Of a stretch of 64,000 nt of DNA, positions 51,302-59,759 are shown piece after piece. Numbering within the stretch: position 1 is the first letter of the stretch; the number at the start of each line of letters is the position of its first letter. A program made the position numbers and the translations under genes. Source of the DNA: Arcticibacter tournemirensis (GTDB lineage Bacteria; Bacteroidota; Bacteroidia; Sphingobacteriales; Sphingobacteriaceae); the NCBI RefSeq assembly GCF_006716645.1, contig NZ_VFPL01000002.1:405882-469881 (forward strand), written 5' to 3'. The notes beneath the pieces are model-generated. The model did no database searches and was not told the origin of the DNA. It was given only the letters and a program-made list of their open reading frames with translations.

Positions 51302-53416
51302 TTATTTTTCCGCCAATGCATTCTGCACGCTTGGAGCTTTATCGCTTTGTACTTTTTCTAACACTGCCCTGTTGTCTCTGCTCTGAAAAACTTTCTTTAA
51401 TATAGCTACAGCTCCCGCCCGAACATATGAACGCCCGTCATTCACTGCCATACTTTTTACTTTATCGTAAAGTCCGGCCTTTTCTTCGTCGTTTAATTTC
51501 GGGATAAAGTTAACAGCCCGTAACCGCAGTTCCCAGTTTTTATCGTCCAGTGCTTTTATCATAGTTTCTCTGGCTGCTTTTTCGGCAGGCATTTTTTCAA
51601 GCGCCTGCAAAGCTTCCAACCTGTCCATAAAAAGGGGAGCATGGGTATACTGGAAAATATTCTGCGATAAAGTCTTTGCTTCCTTCTTAGTGGCAAGCAG
51701 ATATTTTTCGGCATCTACATTCACCAGCTCTGGTTCGGCTGGTACGTCAAAGCTAAAATTCTGAGATTGTTTGTCTGCCACAACTTCCTTACGCTCAGTA
51801 TTACCGGATACATAAATATCTATGGCCATAGGCAAGCGATATAATGGAACTTTACTAAGGTCCTGCTGCTGAACTACGCTTACGATTACCTTCTTTGCTG
51901 CTGCATCGTACCGGGTATCGATCTTCAACACTGGATGCCCGGACGCCAGGAACCATTGGTTGAAAAACCAGTTAAGATCCTCGCCTGTCACTTCCTCAAA
52001 GGCCATCCTCAAATCATCTATTTCGGCAGTCTTATAGGCGTTCCTTGTCAAATAGAGGTGAAGGGATTTAAAAAAGGCTTCATCGCCCACTGTTTTACGT
52101 AACATGTGAAGAATGCGCCCACCCTTCTGATAGCTCACTGCATCAAACATCTGATCGCGATCGGCGTAATTAAAACGGATCACATCGGCATCTTTCCCCT
52201 GTGTAGAAGTAAGGTAAGTTTGCAAATCCTTCCAGCCATACTGGTCGGCATGGTCCCTCCCATACTTATGTTCATTCCAGAGATACTCACCGTATGTGGC
52301 AAACGATTCATTAAGCGGAAGGTTCGCCCATGATTCGGCAGTTACCAGGTCGCCGAACCAGTGGTGAAACAGCTCGTGTGAGATGATATCTTCATAACTC
52401 TCGTCCAGATACTGTTCTTTCGTCATATTCATCCTTTCAAACAGAACGGTTGCTGTAGTATTTTCCATCGCGCCGCCCTGAAAGTCGCGCACAACGATTT
52501 GGGAATATTTTTCCCATGGGTAAGGTACGCCCGTTTTATTTGAGAAGAACTCTATCATCCCGGGAGTTTTACCAAAGATGAGCCTCGCGTTTTTGGCGAA
52601 AGCTGGCTCCATGTAATAGCTTACTTCTTTACCCTTCCAGCTGTCCTTCACAATGTCGAATTTGCCTGCGGCAACCATGGTCAGGTATGTAGAATGCGGT
52701 TGCTCCTGGCGCCATGTGTCGGTGCGTGTACCGTCTCCATTGTCTGAGGAGAAATCCAGTATACCGTTTGAAAGAGTGACCATGCTGTCGGGAACAGTGA
52801 GACTGATTTCCTGGGTCATCTTCTCTTGCGGCCCATCGATTGTAGGAAACCAGGCTGAGTTCGACTCTGTTTCTCCCTGCGTCCAGAACTGCCTCGGTTT
52901 ATCGGTTTCCTTCCCCCGGGGGTTAATAAAGTAAAACCCGCGGTCGCCCGATGAGTTAATGTCTTCGCCCACCTTTAGTTTATCGGGCATGGCTACATAC
53001 TGGATATACAGCGTGTACTTTTCATCCCGGGTATACACTTTATCAAGAGATATCCTGAGCTTCTTGCGATCATAAGTATACTTCAGGGGCTTGAGACTTT
53101 CGTCCTTGAGAAGCAATGCTACCTGCTCTACTTTAAATCCTTTGGCATTTAATATTACCGAATCGGAGGAGTAAAACCATGGCTTCGCCTGTATAAAAGC
53201 CTTACCTTTAACATAGGCACTGTCCCAGTCGAACTTAAGGTCGAGCTTCGTGTGGATAATATCGGTTAATCTGGGGTAGCTGCCTCTATATATATTCGCG
53301 CCCGGAGCATTGGCACTTACAGTAACGGGATCCATCACCACCTTCTGTGTGGTTGAACACGATATTGAAAAAAATATGCACAGTGCTATGCAGCACCAAT
53401 AATTCTGTATTTTCAT
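51302..53416 (-). CDS. M1 family aminopeptidase lipoprotein
   Basis: 704 residues. A lipoprotein signal ends at Cys20 (ALCIFFSISC), so it is membrane-anchored in the periplasm or at the outer membrane. The substrate-binding GGAMEN motif (314-319) and the zinc site HELFHHW with His347, His351 and Glu370 are intact. A C-terminal HEAT-like region (RETMIKALDDKNWELRLRAV) of about 100 residues follows. Probably trims peptides imported or released at the surface. 28 bp after the TlpA-like gene, likely same transcript. Confidence 0.92.
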   Translation of the reverse strand: MKIQNYWCCIALCIFFSISCSTTQKVVMDPVTVSANAPGANIYRGSYPRLTDIIHTKLDLKFDWDSAYVKGKAFIQAKPWFYSSDSVILNAKGFKVEQVALLLKDESLKPLKYTYDRKKLRISLDKVYTRDEKYTLYIQYVAMPDKLKVGEDINSSGDRGFYFINPRGKETDKPRQFWTQGETESNSAWFPTIDGPQEKMTQEISLTVPDSMVTLSNGILDFSSDNGDGTRTDTWRQEQPHSTYLTMVAAGKFDIVKDSWKGKEVSYYMEPAFAKNARLIFGKTPGMIEFFSNKTGVPYPWEKYSQIVVRDFQGGAMENTTATVLFERMNMTKEQYLDESYEDIISHELFHHWFGDLVTAESWANLPLNESFATYGEYLWNEHKYGRDHADQYGWKDLQTYLTSTQGKDADVIRFNYADRDQMFDAVSYQKGGRILHMLRKTVGDEAFFKSLHLYLTRNAYKTAEIDDLRMAFEEVTGEDLNWFFNQWFLASGHPVLKIDTRYDAAAKKVIVSVVQQQDLSKVPLYRLPMAIDIYVSGNTERKEVVADKQSQNFSFDVPAEPELVNVDAEKYLLATKKEAKTLSQNIFQYTHAPLFMDRLEALQALEKMPAEKAARETMIKALDDKNWELRLRAVNFIPKLNDEEKAGLYDKVKSMAVNDGRSYVRAGAVAILKKVFQSRDNRAVLEKVQSDKAPSVQNALAEK

Positions 53417-53444
53417 TAAAAAGCTTGTCTTTTACCGGTATATA

Positions 53445-54713
53445 TCAGGACTCCCGAAGCAAATCGTTTATCTGTTTTTCGAATTCCATAACAAAATCAG
53501 TGTAGTGTTTACCGGTACCCGGGCCACTGAAGCCGGTGTGAATACTTCTGACTTTCCCCCTCTTGTCGATAACAATCGTGGTGGGGAAGGCTTTAAACTC
53601 ATTCAGGGCCGGCATACTTTTCAAAGCTTCTTTGTTGGTATACCCGGTGAGAAGAATCGGATAGGTTATATCAAGCCGGTCTCTCAGCTGCTGAAGACTC
53701 TTTTTTGAGCGTTCGGTATCTGTAGTTCTTTCATAAGCCAGTCCAACTACTTCCACTCCTTTGCTTTTATTCTTTTTATAAAAGGGGGCGAGGTATCCGG
53801 ATTCATCCATGCAATTAGGGCACCATGAACCCAGGAACTGAACTATAACTACCTTGTTTTTAAACCGGGAACTGGAGAGAGAAACGTTATTGCCATTCAG
53901 GTCGGGGAAATTAAAATCTATTGTTGAATAGCCCGGCTTAAGCCTCGTCAGCGAGTAAGCATCGGGAAGCATCGCGTTAGGGTCTTTTTTTGCAGTCCAG
54001 TTATCTACTGATGAAAGACCCGCATAGAACTTCCCGTCTATAATCGTATTACCTTTAACCCTTCCGGTGAACAGGAATGCATGTGATCCGTCAAACGTAG
54101 ACAGGAAAAGCTTATCGCCCGAAAGTGCCCCTTCCAGATAGCGGTAGTCGCCTGTAGTGGTTAAAAAAGTGCCTGTAACTTTTGTAGAATCCTGAGTAAA
54201 CTCACCGACAGCAATAGTGGTATCCTTTCCGTCGGAACTTACAAATGTGGACGACCATCTTCCGGTAACATTCTGCCCTGATCCGTCACCTGAAACAAGG
54301 AACCTGCTTGTAACACCATGTTCTGCAGCAAACTCCATTGCTACCTCTTTACCAGGCAGATGCCTGATCCACTTCCCGTTCAGGCCCGAAGAGCTAAACT
54401 CAGCTTTTATTTCTGAGTCGAACAAGGGTAGCTTAATCGTAACAGAATCATTGCTTACACTGATATCGTCTACCCTGAACCGCTCGCCGGCATTTGTTAT
54501 ATAAATTACCTTTCGGCCGCTGGTATCGCTCACAATAAAATTAAAAGGAATCTCGGTTCCCGATTCAGTCTTCAGGGTAGCTCTCCAGGTGCCATTTTCC
54601 AAACCTTCTGATGATTTACCGCAACTGAAAAAAAGCGTTGCCGACCACAAAAGAGCAATTAGAAAAGAGTAGATTTTTAAATGATTTGCTTTACGTTTTA
54701 TTTGATGAGGCAT
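53445..54713 (-). CDS. TlpA/ResA-like thioredoxin-fold lipoprotein
   Basis: 422 residues. A lipobox with Cys31 (SATLFFSCGK) follows a 30-residue leader. The first about 270 residues are a beta-rich domain with repeats of the form GxWxxxF, as in many Bacteroidota redoxins; then an AhpC/TSA-type thioredoxin domain with FLGSWCPNCMDESG (WCPNC active site) near residue 300 and AFPTTIVIDKRGK as the cis-proline segment. It probably reduces disulfides in the periplasm. Precedes the M1 peptidase gene. Confidence 0.88.
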   Translation of the reverse strand: MPHQIKRKANHLKIYSFLIALLWSATLFFSCGKSSEGLENGTWRATLKTESGTEIPFNFIVSDTSGRKVIYITNAGERFRVDDISVSNDSVTIKLPLFDSEIKAEFSSSGLNGKWIRHLPGKEVAMEFAAEHGVTSRFLVSGDGSGQNVTGRWSSTFVSSDGKDTTIAVGEFTQDSTKVTGTFLTTTGDYRYLEGALSGDKLFLSTFDGSHAFLFTGRVKGNTIIDGKFYAGLSSVDNWTAKKDPNAMLPDAYSLTRLKPGYSTIDFNFPDLNGNNVSLSSSRFKNKVVIVQFLGSWCPNCMDESGYLAPFYKKNKSKGVEVVGLAYERTTDTERSKKSLQQLRDRLDITYPILLTGYTNKEALKSMPALNEFKAFPTTIVIDKRGKVRSIHTGFSGPGTGKHYTDFVMEFEKQINDLLRES

Positions 54714-54783
54714 GTTCTTAATGTCTAATCCACAGTGAATTTCATGAATAGTGTAATCTAGCAGCCATCAGCAAAAATAAATA

Positions 54784-55278
54784 TTACTTTGCTTCGCGTA
54801 TTTTTCGTTCGATCGCTGTAGTAGAATAACCGTCTATATATGTAATAGTTTTTACTTCTCCGCCGTTTTGCATTACCACATCAGCGCCTACAATCGTGTC
54901 GATGGTATAGTCAGCACCCTTTACCAGGATGTCTGGCTTAATGGCCGTTATCAGATTCAGAGGAGTAGCTTCTCCGAACAATACTACTGCATCTACAAAG
55001 AAAAGTGAGGCAAGGATTAAAGTTCTGGAATGCTGATCGGTAATAGGCCGTGCCGCCCCTTTCAACTCGGATACGGACTGATCCGTATTTACGCCAATAA
55101 TGAGTTTATTTCCCATGCTGGCTGCTTTCGCAAGATAATCTATATGGCCCAGATGCAGCAGATCGAAACAACCATTTGTAAAAACAATCTTGTTACCCTG
55201 AAACTTCCAGATGTTCACCATGGGCAGAAGCTGATCAAGACTTCTTACCTTGCTATTCACAACATCTAATTTATCCAT
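54784..55278 (-). CDS. rfaE2: D-glycero-beta-D-manno-heptose 1-phosphate adenylyltransferase
   Basis: 164 residues, the stand-alone C-terminal half of HldE. KIVFTNGCFDLLHLGHIDYL contains the HxGH nucleotidyltransferase motif, and IIGVNTDQSVSELKGAARPI and IKPDILVKGADY complete it. It makes ADP-heptose for the LPS inner core, which the GT9 enzymes at 17.9-26.3 kb could use. The kinase half (rfaE1) is not in the window. Confidence 0.94.
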   Translation of the reverse strand: MDKLDVVNSKVRSLDQLLPMVNIWKFQGNKIVFTNGCFDLLHLGHIDYLAKAASMGNKLIIGVNTDQSVSELKGAARPITDQHSRTLILASLFFVDAVVLFGEATPLNLITAIKPDILVKGADYTIDTIVGADVVMQNGGEVKTITYIDGYSTTAIERKIREAK

Positions 55279-55359
55279 TAGCGGCTCTCCTGTTTAATGA
55301 GTGCAATCTACACAAACATATATAAAATCCGGAGCAATATAGAGGTTAATGTACAACGT

Positions 55360-55710
55360 CTACCTGATCAGATGATTGTTATCATCTGGAAAAACGAGAA
55401 TTGGCTGATACTTCCTTGCTTCGTCCATTGGAAGGGAACCATAAGACATAATGATCACGATATCGCCAACCTGCGCCAGCCTCGCACATGAACCATTAAG
55501 GCAAACTATGCCTGAGCCTCTTTCGCCTTTAATCACGTATGTTTCAAAACGGGCTCCGTTATTGTTGTTTACAACCTGAACTTTTTCATTGGGAATGATG
55601 TTCGCGGCGTCTATTAAGTCTTCGTCTATAGTGATACTTCCCACATAATTCAATTCAGCCTGCGTTACCTTCACCCGATGTATCTTCGACTTCAAAACCT
55701 GAATAATCAT
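55360..55710 (-). CDS. panD: Aspartate 1-decarboxylase
   Basis: Pyruvoyl enzyme making beta-alanine for pantothenate, 116 residues. The self-cleaving Gly24-Ser25 is seen in [17 protein letters not shown]; Arg/Tyr landmarks and [20 protein letters not shown] follow. Downstream of panC on the same strand, separated by a 214-bp spacer filled by heptad repeats. Confidence 0.95.
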   Translation of the reverse strand: MIIQVLKSKIHRVKVTQAELNYVGSITIDEDLIDAANIIPNEKVQVVNNNNGARFETYVIKGERGSGIVCLNGSCARLAQVGDIVIIMSYGSLPMDEARKYQPILVFPDDNNHLIR

Positions 55711-55748
55711 AAGGCAAAATTACTAAAAGTGTTACAAGTTATATGCTT

Positions 55749-55909
55749 CAAGTTGTAAGCGGGAGGTAATATTATTAGTATCAGGTATTTAGTATCAAGT
55801 ATCAAGAGATACGGGTTGTAAGTTGCGGGTTGTGAGTTGTGGGAGGCAGTTAGCTTTCGGCGATCAGTTTACTGGACAAGTCCATAATTTATAACCCATA
55901 ATTCATAAC
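55749..55909. repeat. Composite heptad-repeat array, 23 units, four word families in one register
   Basis: 7-bp units in unbroken phase: CAAGTTG, TAAGCGG ... AGTATCA, GGTATTT, AGTATCA, AGTATCA, AGAGATA (55777-55811); CGGGTTG, TAAGTTG, CGGGTTG, TGAGTTG, TGGGAGG (55812-55846); CAGTTAG ... CGATCAG; and CCATAAT, TTATAAC, CCATAAT, TCATAAC (55882-55909). It fills most of the panC-panD spacer and ends 15 bp from the panC stop. Confidence 0.9.
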
Positions 55910-55924
55910 ACAATAAGCCGACTG

Positions 55925-56764
55925 CTACTTCAGCAAGATGTTGTCAATAAGACGGGTTTCACCTACTTTTGCGGCTACAAGAGCAACGATACTGCCCACA
56001 TCTTTCGATGTTGCGGGTTGCAGGGTTTCTGCGTCGTAAATTTCAAAGTAGTCGAGTTCCACTCCTTCGCTTGCTGATAAAAACGCGATAGCATCTGATT
56101 TAAGTTCATCAAGGCTCTTCACACTAAAGTGATCCTTTGCACTATTCAGCGATGCCGACAGAGCGAGGGCATTATGCCTTTCGCTGGAGGAAAGGTGGAT
56201 ATTGCGCGAACTGAGTGCCAGGCCATCCTCTTCCCGTTTTATCGGACACATCACTAGTTTAACCGGGATGTTCAGCATTTTAACCATGCTCCGGAGAATC
56301 AGAACCTGCTGAAAATCTTTCTGACCAAAAAACGCGACATCTGGTTTTACAATGTCAAAAAACTTCTTCACAACCTGCGTTACTCCCTGATAGTGGCCGG
56401 GCCTGATTTTTCCCTCAAGTACATTTTCCAGATATCCCAGATCGAGATGCCAGCTTTCTCCGGGTTCGTACATCTCTTCGACTGAAGGCAGAAATAAAAT
56501 ATCTACATCGGCACCTCTTAGCTTTTCAATATCTGCGTCTACAGGTCTAGGGTACTTCTCAAGATCGGCAGGATCATTAAACTGGGTAGGGTTTACAAAA
56601 ATGCTGCAAACAATTACATCAGACTGTCGTCGTGCAATATCTATTAATGATAAATGCCCCTCGTGTAAGGCTCCCATAGTTGGAACGAAACCTATACTTT
56701 TTTTCTGCTCCCTCAACTCATTAAGGAATTTTGACAATGCTGACTTTGATGTAAATATTTTCAA
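55925..56764 (-). CDS. panC: Pantothenate synthetase
   Basis: Joins pantoate and beta-alanine. 279 residues from a TTG start at 56764, the usual length. Motifs GFVPTMGALHEGHLSLI (HxGH), FVNPTQFNDPADLEKYPR, DVAFFGQKDFQQVLILR and LALSSRNIHLSS. A longer frame to 56845 would add 27 residues made partly from heptad repeat sequence (56775-56816), with no counterpart in PanC, so TTG is preferred. Confidence 0.93.
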   Translation of the reverse strand: MKIFTSKSALSKFLNELREQKKSIGFVPTMGALHEGHLSLIDIARRQSDVIVCSIFVNPTQFNDPADLEKYPRPVDADIEKLRGADVDILFLPSVEEMYEPGESWHLDLGYLENVLEGKIRPGHYQGVTQVVKKFFDIVKPDVAFFGQKDFQQVLILRSMVKMLNIPVKLVMCPIKREEDGLALSSRNIHLSSSERHNALALSASLNSAKDHFSVKSLDELKSDAIAFLSASEGVELDYFEIYDAETLQPATSKDVGSIVALVAAKVGETRLIDNILLK

Positions 56765-56774
56765 ATTAATAAAA

Positions 56775-56816
56775 GCTATCAGCCGTGGGCAATTAGCAAT
56801 CAGCTCTGTGCCTACC
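56775..56816. repeat. Heptad-repeat array upstream of panC
   Basis: Units GCTATCA, GCCGTGG, GCAATTA, GCAATCA, GCTCTGT, GCCTACC in register, the same words as at 11145-11235. Confidence 0.8.
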
Positions 56817-56982
56817 ACTGTTTTTATGATATTTCCGTTCAGCAAGCAGTTCCGGAAAACAGATCTGTCTGCTACTGCAAATTAAGCAATAAAAACACTT
56901 CGTGTTAGTGCCTTTTTGCTTTATGTTTCAGCCGGCAAAGGTGCTGATTACAAAAAAAATATGCAAGACTCTTGCGTAAATC

Positions 56983-57014
56983 GTTGATATATCATAATAT
57001 AATGAGTATATTTG
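56983..57014 (+). promoter_or_regulatory. Promoter of the GT5-domain gene
   Basis: GTTG (56983-56986), 20 bp, TATATTTG (57007-57014), followed by CAGTCCCAA. The 13 bases TTTGCAGTCCCAA are identical to those at the rplM promoter. Confidence 0.7.
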
Positions 57015-57053
57015 CAGTCCCAAATTCTATTCTTAAACATTTAACATTTGGAG

Positions 57054-57878
57054 ATGGCAAAAACGAAGTTACTGTTTATTACCCACGAGATGTCGCCTTT
57101 CCTCGAGTTAACAAAAATTTCTGAAATTACCAGGCAACTGCCCCAGGCAATGCAGGACAAAGGATTCGAAATCCGGATTCTGATGCCGCGTTTCGGCAAC
57201 ATTAATGAGCGCCGCAACCGCCTTCACGAGGTCATCCGCCTTTCAGGAATGAATATCATCATAGATGATAATGATAACCCGCTGATTATTAAAGTCGCAT
57301 CAATACCTTCAGCTCGTATGCAGGTATATTTTCTTGACAATGAAGAATATTTTCAGCGAAAGCAGGTTTTCAGAGACAACTCAAACAAGTTTTTTGAAGA
57401 CAATGATGAGCGCACAATTTTCTTCTGCAAAGGGGCACTTGAAACTGTTAAGAAGTTAGGCTGGTCGCCCGATGTAGTTCATTGTCACGGCTGGATGACA
57501 GCCCTGGTACCTGTCTATTTAAAAACCACTTATAAGGACGACCCGACTTTTAAAAACGCGAAGGTTGTTTATTCGGTTTACAATAACTGCTTTACAGAAA
57601 AGTTCGACAGCGACTTTTCAAGGAAAGCAATTATGAATGGCATGAGTGCAAAGCATACAGACATGTTTAAAGACGGTGACTGTGATTCTTTGCACATCGG
57701 CGCTATTGCTTATTCCGACGCCGTAGTTTACGGAGGTCCGGAAATCAGTGAAGAGGTAGTAAGTTTTGTAAAGAATAGTGAAAAGCCGGTTCTGGAATAT
57801 GAGAACACGCTTGACTATGAAAACTATTATGGCCTTTACGAAGAAATAGCGAACGAGGATCTTGTTTCGCTTGCCTAA
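57054..57878 (+). CDS. Single-domain GT5 (glycogen/starch synthase-like) protein
   Basis: 274 residues from ATG 57054 (a TTG at 57048 is less likely). It matches only the N-terminal half of glycogen synthases: KLLFITHEMSPFLELTKISE, IRILMPRFGNINERRNRLHE, WSPDVVHCHGWMTALVPVYL, GAIAYSDAVVYGGPEISEEV. The KxGGL motif is replaced and the C-terminal GT1 domain is absent, so ADP-glucose transfer is doubtful. The same short protein next to panC is common in Bacteroidota, so it is not a broken gene. Its stop codon sits in the loop of a small hairpin (57870-57885). Confidence 0.8.
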   Translation: MAKTKLLFITHEMSPFLELTKISEITRQLPQAMQDKGFEIRILMPRFGNINERRNRLHEVIRLSGMNIIIDDNDNPLIIKVASIPSARMQVYFLDNEEYFQRKQVFRDNSNKFFEDNDERTIFFCKGALETVKKLGWSPDVVHCHGWMTALVPVYLKTTYKDDPTFKNAKVVYSVYNNCFTEKFDSDFSRKAIMNGMSAKHTDMFKDGDCDSLHIGAIAYSDAVVYGGPEISEEVVSFVKNSEKPVLEYENTLDYENYYGLYEEIANEDLVSLA

Positions 57879-57910
57879 AGGCAAGTATTAATTCAGGAGC
57901 GCAAGCGCTG

Positions 57911-59715
57911 AACAAAAAAAGAGGCCGTATCATAATTCAAATGATGCGGCCTCTGTATTTGTTGCCTATTAAGGTAGTGCAAGATGAATTTGGGCAAGCT
58001 GTGGATAATTTGCTTTTCGGGGTCGAAAACCAGTCAAAAAGCAGCTTTTCACCCTGCTTTTTTCCTTAAGTTTTGTGCAATTGCAATCAAACCCCATTCG
58101 ATCTCCACTTTTTCCTTACCCCGAAGCATGAACCTTTTGAAACCATGGTTCTGTTTAATGTTTCCGAAAGTTGGTTCCACATCAAAGCATCGTTTCTTTC
58201 GCCGCTGTAGGCCTTCTTCACTGTTTAACAGTTCATGTGCCTTTTGCTTAAGCCGGTTCAGATTTACATTGACCTCAATGATCCTGTTGGCGCTTGATTT
58301 ATGACAAGCACCGTTGAGCGGACAGTTAGCGCAATTGCCCGCCTGGTATCTTTTTACTGTTTGCTCAAAACCGGTGCTTGTTCGTTTTCTACTTGTCCCG
58401 ATGAAATTCATCTGCCGGCCCATCGGACAGATGTAACAATCTTTCTCCTGGTTATAGAAAAGCTTGCTTGCTGCAAAAGGCTGTTTGTTATTGTAGTTTT
58501 CATTTTGCTCTTTATCGAACATCCCATACTTTACAAAGGCAATGGTTTGCTTTTGTTCCAGCAGCGTGTAGTTTTCTTCAGATCCGTACCCGGCATCCGC
58601 GGTGAGCTTTTCAGGTGCTTTGCCAAAGCTGGCTTCATGCTGCGTTAAATGAGCATTCAGCGTATTGGTGTCTGTTGTATTGGAATGAATGGTATAATTG
58701 ACAATGAACTGGTTGGAGGTAGATATCTGAACATTATAGGCGGGTTTTAACTGACCATTTTTCATGTGGTCTTCTTTCATCCGCATGAAAGTAGCATCCG
58801 TATCGGTTTTACTAAAGCTGTTCCTTTGGCCCAGGATCTCTTCCTGATGCTCATATTTTTCTATATTCTGCGGGTAATGTTTAGTAATATACTTCAGTTT
58901 AGCCTTCACCTTTTTATCTGCATTATCTTTTGCGGCCAGCTTTTCGTTAAGCTGATCTACGGCAGCTTTTACTTTTTCGCTGTTAATTTCCGTAAAATCA
59001 GGCGGCTCAGGCATCTTGTCTTCTTCCGAGGCTACCTGTTGTGCATACTGCCATATCTCAGTCAGTTGCTTTTTCATCTTCTCTTTATTGGTCTGAATCG
59101 ACTTCTTCCAAACGAAGGTGTACTTGTTGGCATTGGCTTCGATCTTCGTTCCATCCGTATTAATCTCCTCTATGCTCAGCAGCCCTTCTTCCGACAACAG
59201 CTTTACCACCTCTTCAAACACACTGCGCAGGGCATGTTTCAAGCGCACACCCCGGAAACGGTTGATCGTATTATGATCGGGATAGCTCATCGAACTTAAC
59301 CACATGAAGTAAATACTTTCCTTACAGGCTGCCGCCAGTTTACGGCTGGAATAAAGGTTGGTAACGTACCCATAAACCACCACTTTAAGCAGCATTTGAG
59401 GGTGATAACTTGAACTTCCCCTAATGTGATAAGCTTTTAAAAGCGGCTCTATATTGAGCTTGTTAATGACCTCATTTACAACCCGGACCGGATGCCATAA
59501 AGGGATCAATTCTTCAAGGGTTGGTGGGAGTACCAGAATTTGTGCCTGATTATAGGGCTTGAAAACAGGTTGCTTTACCGCCATCTTTTATCTGATTATA
59601 CACTAAATATATGAAAATCAGATTATTAAATCAAATAATCAATGGTAAAAATCCTGAAATATTAAAAATAAAAAGAGGCTGCACCATGATTTATGATACA
59701 GCCTCTTTTTTTGTT
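57911..59715 (-). mobile_element. IS1182-type insertion sequence
   Basis: One transposase gene between inverted repeats of about 29 bp with two mismatches: left from 57911 (AACAAAAAAAGAGGCCGTAT...), right as the complement ending 59715. Each end also folds as its own hairpin (57920-57954 and about 59673-59707) flanked by A/T runs, so the ends double as terminators. I could not find a convincing target duplication, so outer limits are uncertain by a few bases. Confidence 0.8.
58049..59584 (-). CDS. IS1182-type transposase
   Basis: 511 residues, full length. The N-terminal DUF772-like region reads HIRGSSSYHPQMLLKVVVYG and YPDHNTINRFRGVRLKHALR, then the DDE catalytic positions lie in EINTDGTKIEANANKYTFVW, KLTADAGYGSEENY and a C-terminal DDE_Tnp block (FDVEPTFGNIKQNHGFKRFM). 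A cysteine cluster (CPMGRQ, CANCPLNGACHKS) is typical of the family. No frameshift or stop, so it may be active. Confidence 0.92.
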   Translation of the reverse strand: MAVKQPVFKPYNQAQILVLPPTLEELIPLWHPVRVVNEVINKLNIEPLLKAYHIRGSSSYHPQMLLKVVVYGYVTNLYSSRKLAAACKESIYFMWLSSMSYPDHNTINRFRGVRLKHALRSVFEEVVKLLSEEGLLSIEEINTDGTKIEANANKYTFVWKKSIQTNKEKMKKQLTEIWQYAQQVASEEDKMPEPPDFTEINSEKVKAAVDQLNEKLAAKDNADKKVKAKLKYITKHYPQNIEKYEHQEEILGQRNSFSKTDTDATFMRMKEDHMKNGQLKPAYNVQISTSNQFIVNYTIHSNTTDTNTLNAHLTQHEASFGKAPEKLTADAGYGSEENYTLLEQKQTIAFVKYGMFDKEQNENYNNKQPFAASKLFYNQEKDCYICPMGRQMNFIGTSRKRTSTGFEQTVKRYQAGNCANCPLNGACHKSSANRIIEVNVNLNRLKQKAHELLNSEEGLQRRKKRCFDVEPTFGNIKQNHGFKRFMLRGKEKVEIEWGLIAIAQNLRKKAG

Positions 59716-59759
59716 ATTGTCAAATCATCTAAACAGAGGCAGTGATTCTTTTGGCTGCA

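Noticed and set aside
57054..57878. Truncated glycogen synthase pseudogene
   Set aside because: The frame is intact, has a good promoter, and the same short form beside panC is widespread in the phylum.
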